NCBI GenBank assembly: GCA_029237695.1
Contig: CM055265.1
Span: 76,779,566-76,843,565 of the forward strand
Length of the DNA: 64,000 nt
Direction: 5' to 3'
Origin: Conchocele bisecta
Taxonomy: Eukaryota > Mollusca > Bivalvia > Lucinida > Thyasiridae
Shown here: positions 1-10,400 of the stretch, one piece after another
Layout: each line of letters starts with the position of its first letter
How positions within the stretch are numbered: the stretch's first letter is position 1
Made by a program: the position numbers and the translations under genes
The notes under the pieces: generated by a model
What the model saw: only the letters and a program-made list of their open reading frames with translations
Told to the model about the DNA's origin: nothing
Database searches by the model: none

Positions 1-9
1 TTTACTATA

Positions 10-162
10 GGAATGAATGGCCTTTTTCTTGAATTTATCGGGGTATAAACTTGGAAAAGTCGCAGGAATACTGGACGAAGGCCGGAAGGCCTCGTCCAGT
101 ATTCCCGCGACTTTTCAAAGTTTATATCCCCGATAAATTCAACAAAAAGGCCATTCATTCCT
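10..162. repeat. Long perfect-type hairpin (fold-back element)
   Basis: A left arm from about 10 to 80 (gaatgaatggcc ... ctggacgaag) is answered by its reverse complement from about 92 to 162, around a short GC-rich centre (ggccggaaggcc). The arms differ at only a few positions. This looks like a fold-back MITE; no coding potential. From about 165 to 550 I see nothing but AT-rich sequence. Confidence 0.8.
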
Positions 163-551
163 TATAATTCCAGCATTTGAAATAAATGCATCAAGAAAAT
201 GTGTTTATTTTCCGTTTTCTTAATAATTATAATAACTGCGCGTCACGGTTACGGAAAGTAGTTCGGCGTGGGAGTTTACTGGGATATAAATTTTGGACAG
301 AAACTTGCTACGGGCCAATCAAATGTTAGGGAATTGTGTAAATATTTGTGTGCTGTAATTATCAGTCAGTATATCGTACATTCAGAGAACACATGTGAAC
401 ATTGACGCTATCACGTGTCGTCTGTGCATTATTGCCTCGTTATTGAACGGACGTTTAATGTAATTCAGTCAATAAATTAGAAAGTTATATTATGATATGC
501 CATGTGCCAACTCGTCTTAATTGTATGACTACTGCATTCGCTGAACATATA

Positions 552-759
552 CAGTGAAATCTCTCTAAACCGGACACCATATGATGTCCCCAGGGTGTCC
601 GGTTTAGAGATGTGTCACTGTCCATCAGGCATATGACCATTCTGGGACATACTTATGTCTTTTGGAATCATGAACATGCATTCAAATCTGAGACCGTGAC
701 AACTCTCAAAATGAGATCACATATATGTTCTTGGTGTCCGGTTTAGAGAGGTTCCACTG
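552..759. mobile_element. TA-flanked MITE, pogo/Tigger-like ends
   Basis: The ends are inverted repeats: CAGTGAAATCTCTCTAAACC at the left, and the complement of CAGTGGAACCTCTCTAAACC at the right. TA dinucleotides lie on both sides (550-551, 760-761), as expected for Tc1/mariner-superfamily insertion. At about 208 bp with no ORF it is non-autonomous. A relative lies at 9480-9683. The pogo/Tigger assignment rests on the CAGTGGAACCTC end and is inference. Confidence 0.75.
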
Positions 760-761
760 TA

Positions 762-1280
762 AGTAATAGTTATAGTTCACATATTGAATTTGTATTCAAT
801 CAATTTGGAGCAAAGGCTAACGTGCAATAAATTAGTTTACTAAATACTCAATATGTGAACAATAAGTTACTTATTGTTTATCCAGCCCAATCGCGAAGCT
901 CCGTCCCTAGACGTGATTTCGAATCGATGTACTAGTACTTAAGTGATTGGCGATGTGGCACGAAGTGAGCGCGTGTGTGTGTACAATCAGTTTTAAATAT
1001 AGCGCTGAACATTTAATGATTCATTTAATAAAGATTAGCGAAAGCGTCGCAATATTCGATTAAACGAGATGAAATGCTGTTATTTCATTGGTCGAGAAAC
1101 TAGGGTAAACAGTAAGTACATTTCAAGTGGCAAATACACCTTTAAACAATACTATTTAGATCCTAAACAATCTGCAATGACTATGTTAACCATGTATAAT
1201 GTTTTAGTTCATCTCATGGAGTTGGCATCTTTCTTCCTGTGACGCACCCATTCAATTACTGTGTATGTTTCTCCGAACAG
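762..1280. other. Intronic sequence, no gene seen
   Basis: No exon was recognised here. A weak inverted repeat (ttcacatattgaattt and its complement) spans about 776-862. The last 20 bases form a plausible acceptor (tttctccgaacag) for the exon that starts at 1281. Confidence 0.5.
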
Positions 1281-1403
1281 CATCCATGTGACGAGTTTCA
1301 CCCAACCCGACAGTGCGATCGTCCTCCAGCCCAAGCAGGGCCTCAAACGGAAGGGGACCGGGGCCGCCATGGTGGTGGCGGGAAACTTTCACTACAAGTC
1401 GTG
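1281..1403 (+). CDS. LBP/BPI gene exon A
   Basis: The acceptor is ctccgaacag|C and the donor tcgtg|gtaggt. The exon enters in phase 2 (one leading base completes a codon) and leaves in phase 2. It encodes IHVTSFTQPDSAIVLQPKQG followed by a glycine-rich strand ending GNFHYKSW, which corresponds to the BPI N-barrel segment that ends in a conserved G-(D/N)-(W/F)-x-Y-K motif. The GC-rich coding sequence stands out from the AT-rich surroundings. Confidence 0.82.
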
Positions 1404-4400
1404 GTAGGTAGTCACTAATTATTGAAGGGGTCAGTGGGAAACCTATGATGGAGTTCCCTTTTTCATGATACAATAATTCAGATGTTTTCATTCGAAAGAT
1501 GCATTTGGGTTCCAGTTTTTGTGGTTCAGTCGTTTCTACGTAAGCATACAGATGAACATTACTGACATTAGAAACAATTAACACAAGTTAAGGTTATTTA
1601 TCTTCATTCCTACACATACATGCAGTTACGAACAGTAACTCTTGACATTTACTCCCCATACGGTACGGGAGTAGATTGTAAGTTACCGTTCGCAACTATT
1701 CCACACAGCGAAAGAACGAATAGACGAATTGCCCATAACTAGCCACCAGCTATTTGTACCATGTGAATTATACGTCACAGGTTTGCCAGCGATGGAGGGA
1801 CGTTTACGGCGTCGGTGTCCGGCGTCTACTTCTCCCTCGCCATCGCTGTGGGTGAGTATATCTACCAGACCCACTGGTGCGGCAATCCGCGCTAGCGTAA
1901 AATGTTTCACGTCGAAAAATGCACCCGTTTCCCGATGAGTCACCTCGCTATACTTAGAGCTATCGAAAAAACTCACTTGATACATGTAAGCATTTGGAAC
2001 ACACTCATGCCGCCATTAACATGACATTGAACATTTTTATCTTCACATTTTTGCGGAAACACTTAGCATTTCTTTTGGCGTCGAAAGGTTTGTACAAGTT
2101 TCTTCATCATGATATAACTTTAATATTATTTGACAGATTGCTTCAATATTGGAAAAATTGATACAAGTGAGCATTTGGAACACACTCATGTCCCCATTAA
2201 AATGACCTTGACCTTTTGTACCTGCACATCTTTGCGGAAACACTTAGCTATTATTTGTGTCAAAAAGTTTGTAGAAATTTCTTCATCATCGTATAACATT
2301 AGTTTAAACAATATTTATTGGCAAATGTACAATATACATGTTACATAACAAAATACAAGGATTTGAAAACAAGCTAGAAGCTTATATGAATTCATCTCCC
2401 TACAAGATATAAGACAGTGTAACATACAAATCATATGTAGTGCGCATTGCAATATACAAATTTGACTGATTATATTGTTTATAAACGTAGTGTTAGAGAA
2501 GGAACAAAGATAATATAATGAAATAAAAAAGAGGGGAAAGGAGTGGTGATTTTGATGGTGAGAGCTGATCGGATAACCTCTGTTGACTGACTGTACCTTG
2601 CGTCTTACTACTCGGGGCTGCCGGCGCGACTTATGATGAAGACGATGCGTAGTATTCCACCCCTCCCAGCAATAGATTTTGGTCTGACATATAATGAATG
2701 AATATAGTTAATACGATTAGAACCGCATAGTTGCTGTAATATATTTGTGAACTTGTAGGAACACGTGTTTGTTTTTCTCTAATGAAAGGTGCTCATTTCC
2801 GTTTAAAAGATTATCGGCAATGACTGGACAATCCAGCCCAGCTAAATATTGTTGACGCTGTAGTTCGTAGTTTGTGCATGCTGTTAGGTAGTGGTCTACA
2901 GTCTCTTGTGATCCACAAGAACATAAAGGGGAATCTACTATTGATTTTCGTATAGGTCGTAGTTGAGCGAGCTACAAGCTAGTCGTAGGCGAGCGTGCAA
3001 TATTTGGTCTCTCCTGTTGCCTATGTTAAAAAGTTGTGTTGATTTAGATGTATTTTTGTTCATTCGATACTTAAAGATGGATAGGCTAGGTGAGTTTCTC
3101 TGCAGGTAATGTGTTCCATTCGCGTATAGCAGAAGGTAGAAATGAGTTATTGTACATTTGAGTGCGGCAAGGAATATGTGGAATATCATCCGCGTTGCGA
3201 GGGGGGCGTAGCGATTTTGTACTTGAGTCGGTATAGAGTATGTAGATAATTAGGTGTAAGATTATTTTTCATTTTAAAGAGTTGTATTAGTTTATGTTTT
3301 CTTCTTCTGGTACTTAGCGTTTCCCATTTTAAGTCGCGATATAAATTTTCTATACTGCATAGTTTTGTGGCTCCTGTTACTATTCGCGCGGCTTCATTTT
3401 GAATTGCGTCCAAATCATTTTTCAGTTCACAAGTGCAATTGTCCCAAATGACATCGCCGTATTCTATGAGAGGTCGAATGGATGAGATGTATAAACGTTC
3501 AAGACCCGATCTATTTAGGAGGAATTTCAATGAACGTAGGATGCCAATTCGTTGCCATGCTTTATTTATGCAGCGGGAAATATGTGTTTTCCATTTACCA
3601 TCTTCTGATAATGTTAAACCTAGGTGTGTATGTTCACTAATGGGGTTTAGTGTTACATTGTTCATGATAAGATCTGGGTGTTGCGGTTTGTTTGTTTTCG
3701 AGAAAATATCATTGTTTCCGTTTTTAATGGATTAAACGTGACCAACCAGTCTCGCGACCACTGATCAATTGTTTTGAGGTCATCGTTAAGAGAAATGGCG
3801 GAGGTGTTCGGGTCGTCGACTATGATGTATAAGCTCGTGTCATCGGCAAAAAGTCTAATATTCGATTTGATTTCCGTGACTATATCATTTATATAAAGTA
3901 AAAAGAGGAGTGGGCCTAGGATAGACCCTTGAGGAACGCCGGCATTAATAGTGGACCAGTGGGATGAAGAGTTTGCGTAAACTACTCTCTGTTGCCTGGA
4001 AGATAGATAAAGATTGTAAACCATCGGTGCAAATTGCCAGTAATGCCTGCTGAAGACAGCTTATAAAGAAGGCCTCGGTGCCAGACCCTATCAAAAGCTT
4101 TCGATATATCACAAAAAACTGCACGAACTTCTTTGCCGTCATCCAAAGCCTTACATATATCATTGTATACATATAGTAACTGGTTTACTGTTGAGTCTCC
4201 TTTGACGAACCCCGATTGGAATGGTGTGAGAATATTATTATTAACTATATAATTATATAGATACTTATGGATACATGCGTTCCATGAGCTTCCCGATACA
4301 GCTTAAGAGTGATATAGGCCGATAATTTTGTGGATTTGAAGGATCATTCTTTTTGAATATTGGGATGACGTTAGCTAGTTTCCATGAACATGGAAATTGC

Positions 4401-7400
4401 GAGGAGTTGATTGATATATTGAATATTAAAGAAAGAGGTGATGAAAGCTCGTTTGCACCTTCTCTCAATAGGCGAGGACTTATAAGGTCTGGGACCACAA
4501 TGCTTTGGACGGTTCGATACGGGATATAGCGTCACATATATCTCTTTGTGATATGTGAATGAAGATATGTTGTGTTGGGGTAGCGTAAGAGGTGGTAAAA
4601 CTTGGTTACTGTCATCAATAGAAGATTGTTTACAGAAGTAGGCGTTAAGCATCTCTGTTTTTTCGAGGTCAGAATTGGCTTCAGTTCCATTTTCTATAAG
4701 TATTGGTATTTGTGGGGATGAGCCGGCTTTGTCTGTTAGTTGCTTGGCTATTTTAAACCATGTTTTTGCTAGAATGTCACTCGTATTGATTGTTTCTATC
4801 AATTTATTTTTATGTTCTAATTTGCACTTTCGTAGGAGGCTTGTCACTTCGTTTCTTATTTTTCTGAAGTTGGCCCAGGCGCTTTCGGTTTTACACGATT
4901 TTGCCTTTTTGTGGAGTCTATGTCGTTTTTTTATTAGTCGGCGTAAGCTATTATTAAACCATGGGATATCATTAGGTCTAATAGTTACAAGTTTATTTGG
5001 TATAGATTTGGATGCAGCATCAGTAATTATATCGGTTAATGACTTTATCGTTGTTTCAATATCGTCAGGTTGAATTAAGTTAGCCCAGTTATGATTTTTT
5101 AGTATATCTCTATAAGCGTTAAAATCTCCTCGGTCATAAAGCCAAATTCGTCTCTTATAGATTGATATTTTGGGCTTTGAAATCGGACAAGATCTGGTAT
5201 AAATGGATCCGCGACAAAGCTGGTGAGAATCTGGTCTGTGTGTTTTATGAACATTAGGTCGATGAGGGATGATGAGTGCTCCGTGTAGTGTGTTGGTGAA
5301 GTAATTAACTGCTCGGCATTATACGAAGATATAAGCCTGTTAATTTTGTTAGATGTTGAGTTAAGTGTGTTAATATTAAAATCGCCTGCTATCAGGATAT
5401 TGTCACACGTTTCGTTAAATGCACGATCAATGTTTTCTTCCATTAACGTCCAGTGAGCATTATTCGAGTCTGGTGGCCTGTATATGCCACCAATTAATAG
5501 TTTACGTTGGTGAGTGTTTACTTCGATCCAAACTGATTCAATGCCGTTTAAGTTTAGATCGCTGCGTTGTTTAGATAAAAGTGAATTCCGAACGTATATA
5601 GCTACTCCGCCACCAATTCTGCCTATTCTGTCACACCGAAAAGGAGGATTAAAGTTAGGTATGCACAGATCTATATTTAATGTGTCTGGTGTAAGCCAAG
5701 TTTCGGTGAATATTAAGATATCATAAGGTTGAGCCTCTACTTCTAATATGTGGATTTTGTGCTTTATGCTTTGTATATTAAGGTGCATTATGCTCAGTCC
5801 ACTATTTATGAGTTTGGAATATGAAGATGCTGAGTCGTTTAGGGAGGAGTCATTATCTGGAGCTGGTCCCGGGTTTGGATGTATATCACCTGCTAAAATG
5901 AGGAGTAGTTTAGTAAGTGATGTTAATGTTGTCCCCTGCAAGATGAATGCGAGTATAGATAGGGCAGTAACGATATAAATATGGCTAATGTTTGGACGTG
6001 TAAGTGTTTTGTTGCGTTCGTGTTTTATCTGGTTTTGGTGTACACCTATGGTTTGTTAATTGTGTCAAGCGACACAGGTTTGTGGTAGATTCAAGTGCGT
6101 GTTTTATGCTAAGTACATTTACGGTTGATTGTGCTATTCCGCGAAGAAGTATGGTGGTCAATATGAGCCAGATAAGTGGTTTCGGATAAAGCCGTCTATA
6201 TTGCCATCGCGCGCCTGTCGCACCACTATCGCCGCGAGCCCAGGGCAATCTCGGGGAGGTCAGCTTAGGTTTAAATGTGGTCAGTATACTTACTATCCCG
6301 AGTCCGCCCGGGGCACAACGACAGCAGCACGACAGACATCGACACCCCGCAGCATAGACGCATGCAACAACAACACAACAGGCCCCCCGAATCAGCAGTC
6401 ACCAGATATGTTGGGATAATAATAATCTCAACATGAGAGTTATTGAAAAAAGAAAACATGTGACAACATAGTGAGGAGTTGTTTCGACTTCATGGTGTTA
6501 GTCTTATGCGATTATGAAATTGTGTTAGTGTCCATTCCACAATATATTGAAAGGAAGTGGGTCAGAAAAAAACAACAAAAAAAAACAAAAACTCAATAGT
6601 AAATAAGTCACTAGTTTCAAGCATAACACTGCAGACATAATGGGTTTTGGGTGCGTACTCATACTTATAATGGTCACAATGGTTGATGGGCATGTGATTT
6701 AAAATCACGCTGTTGTGATCTGATGATATAAGCAGGCTAAGCTGAGTGAGTCAATGGTTTCTCCCCTACCATTAGTAGTATTTTGTTGAGTGAACGAAGT
6801 TATGTTGGGACATGCATGCATCAGCTCAACGACTTACACCAGGCACGCACTGGTTTACTCATCATGAAATGTTCATTGTCACAATAATGCATGGATTGAC
6901 GGTGATACATGTTGAATGGTGATTAGTATTTACGAATAGCACACAAAAATAATAATAGGAATGCGTCAATATCAATATATAACTGTTCGCTCGCTGTACA
7001 TGGCTGACACGAAACAAGTGTCCACAGATTTACTGAACACACACATGAATATTATTGTATGAATAGTTGTGTCTCACCACGGGAAAATGGGGTCATCACT
7101 AGATTGACAACTCCATTGTCCCAGGTCAGCCTGCACGGACCCAAGTCATGTGTGAACTGTGTAGTCCCAGATGAGCATGTGCTTTCGCGCAGTCTGATCA
7201 GAGCCTACGCAGTTGATTCGCTAACGACTAGTGTATGTACATGTCAATATGTCTACAAATGGCTGAGATAAGGTCCCACAAAGCATGTGTAAACTGCGTA
7301 GTCCCAGGTCAGCCGGCGCATTCGCGCAGTCTGAACAGGGCTTACGCAGTTCGTCGTTCCAATACGGATATGTCGAAAACAATGCTAGCAAAATGTTAGG

Positions 7401-10400
7401 AATGTGGTCACGCTGTATGAGTGTGCAGGACTAATGGAATTGGTTATTCTTATTGATACAGCATTACATTGATGCGCTAACAACAAGTTTATATACGTGT
7501 CAATAATTCTACAAATGGCTGTGATAAGGTCCACAAAGCATGTGTGAACTGTGTAGTCCCAGATCAGCCCGCGCATTCGCGCAACCAACTAGTATGTATA
7601 CATGTCAATATTTCTACAGATCGTTGAGATAAAGTCCCCAAGTTATGTGTGACCTGTGTAGTCCCAGATCAGCCCGCGCATTCGCGCAGTCTGATCAGGG
7701 CCTGCGCAGTTCATCGTTCAGTTACTGATGTATGTCGAAATCGATGGTAGCAAAATGTTTGGAATCTGGTCACGCTGTATGAGTGTGCATGACTAATGGA
7801 ATTCGTATATTTTCAATGATAAAAATATTACATAAATACGCTAACAACCAGTATATATACATGTCAATATTTCTACAAATGGCTGAGATAAGGTCCACAA
7901 AGCATGTGTGAACTGTGTAGTCCCAGATCAGCCCGCGCATTCGCGCAGTCTGGTCAGGGCTTACGCAGTTCATTATTCAGTTACTGATATGTCGAAAACG
8001 ATGGCAGCTAAATGTTTGGAATGTGGTCACGCTGTATGAGTGTGCAGGACTAATGGTATTTGGATGTTCTCTTTGATATACACATTTAATTACATAAATG
8101 CGCTAACAACTAGTATAAATACATGTAAATATTTCTACAAATCGTTGAGATAAGGTTCCCAAGTTATGTGTGACCTGTGTAGTCCCAGATCAGCCCGCGC
8201 ATTCGCGCAGTCTGATCAGGGCTTACGCAGTTCGTCGTTCAGTTACTGATGTATGTCGAAATCGATGGTAGCAAAATGTTTGGTATCTGTCGTATAACAT
8301 TAATATTACTGGATGGATTGCTTCAATATTTGGACACTTGATACATGTAAGCATTTGGAACACGCTCATGCTACCATTAACATGACCGTGAGCTTTTTTA
8401 CCTTCGCATGGTTCTAGAAACACTTAGGAATTTTTTATGTCAAAAAGACACTTCAACCATGTATTTCTCTGACGGTCTTTGTGATGCTTACTTTAGCACA
8501 TGCCCATGATCATGTTACGGTCAAATGCCTCAGCAGGCGCAACACCGCTTCCGTGGCGGAATTCTTGTATTTGATAAAATTCCAACGAGTTTCTGCTTTT
8601 CCCGGATATTTGATATCACAGATAGTTATAAATAGGGAGATATATTTGGTAATGTAGTTTTGGCTATTGTTCTAACATGAAATATAATTTGGGAAACACA
8701 ACGCTTTTTGATTGTGAACTAAATGAATAACCATACCAGTGATTGCAGAATAACTAGCGTTCACAATGCTGTTTACTTCAGTACTATACCCACGTGTTCC
8801 ACCAATCCCCTAATTGTTGGTTCAGAAATACGATGCAAATCTACAATTAACCATTTCAACACTACATACCTGTATAGTGGTATTGGCAAACAGTGTAGAT
8901 CCAGATGAGCCGGCTCATGACGAGCCGTCTCATCGGGATCTGCACTTTTTGCAAGTAATTTTCATATTTTTGAATACAAAGACACCCCCTTTTCATAAAT
9001 GGTCTAGTCTGAAAATCATTTTGTGACTATTGGATTGGTTTCAAAATTAAGATATGAAAATCTATTCCAGTTACTTAGGAATGAAAGGGTTAAAGTATTG
9101 TCACTAATTTGTTTCATCACTTAATTTGAACACCATACACTATTGTAGCCACGGACAAGAATGGCCGCCCCAGTATCGCGGCACAGTCATGTGACAGCGG
9201 GGTGGGGGACGTGCACTTCAAGTTTCACGGCGGAATGGCCTGGCTCTACAACCTCTTTAAAAAAATAGTGGGCCACGTGATCCGTGACAACCTCAACAAA
9301 CAGGTACACAGATGTACAGACGATTGCTTTGAGGATTATTTTAGCTGTCAACATTATCCATAAATTGCTACTTCGTTACTGTCCACTGTACCACATCTCC
9401 AAATCGTATTGACAGGATATCAAAAATGTTTCACGGCACCGTGTTTCACGGCACATACGCACTGTGTTGACGGGATAAACAGTGGAACCTCTCTAAACCG
9501 AATACCCTTGCGACATCGATGTCTTAAATTATGACCGATTTCACTGTCAAATATCGCTGATGTTTATCGGGAGTTCATGATTGCGATGCACACATGCATT
9601 TATTTCAGTGTTCTTACATCTTTAAAAACCGGAAACCACACCCTGGGGACCTGTCAGGGTGTTCGGTAAGAGAGGTTCCACTGTATGTATGTAATTCTGA
9701 TTTGTTCATGTGTTTTAGCTGTGTCCGTTGATCAACAATGAGATTAACGTGGATGCTGAGAAGAAATTGGCCTCCCTGCCAGGTATAATCTGCTTGTTAC
9801 ACGCCATGACCGAACTTCGTTTCCGCCATTGTACTTTATTTTTAGTTGACATAATGCATAAGCTTTCTATGTTATTTAATTTGTATGTGGATATATGCAC
9901 GAGTTCCGCAGCCTGCGCGAGTTTCGTTCCGCGGCGAAACGAGTGGCGAAACGAGAGGCATATATTCACATACGAATCAAATAACCTTTTTATTATATTA
10001 TATTTATTATATCACATGTGTATGTGCATAACACATATACTATATATATATAAAATAAACCGATTAGTGGTGATTTTGACGGAACTATTTTTTGAGGTGA
10101 AACGTAGTTCCGGCACTGACCAATATGAACTCATGAGACGTCAATATGGAAAAATATTGAAACTTGTGTTGCATTGTGTTTCAATGGAAAACGAAAGTAT
10201 ATGGTAAATATTCTACAAAAGATACATACAGACATCATCACGATCCTCTCTAGACACGAACCATGGCAAGCCAAATGCACAATTATTCCCTAAACCATGG
10301 TTTAACGTAAACCATGGTTTAGGGAATAATTGTGCAGTTGGCTTGCCATAAAATCTACATAAACTCAAATACCCATTGCTAGCTCTATATAATTAGAGCT

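Larger units (their letters stand above)
2304..6415 (-). mobile_element. CR1/L2-group non-LTR retrotransposon, near full length, decayed
   Basis: Reading on the minus strand, the order is: a hydrophobic N-terminal segment with a 2A-like motif; an apurinic endonuclease domain; a reverse transcriptase with the FADD active site; a C-terminal Cys/His motif; then a 3' UTR with AATAAA near 2310. The reading frame is broken by several frameshifts, so this copy is probably dead. Domain order and the C-terminal CxCxxxETVDHYLxxC pattern fit the CR1/L2/Crack group. The 3' end at about 2304 is set by where the flanking 180-bp repeat resumes. The 5' end near 6415 is approximate, since no target duplication was recognised. 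Confidence 0.85.
1852..9148 (+). other. 7.3-kb intron filled with insertions
   Basis: This intron separates exons B and C. It holds a 180-bp tandem repeat relic, an antisense CR1-like LINE, a block of about 260-bp repeats and unannotated AT-rich DNA (about 6420-7050 and 8460-8720, where I see nothing specific). A short relic with the palindromic word GAGCCGGCTCATGACGAGCC lies at about 8890-8940. Confidence 0.7.
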
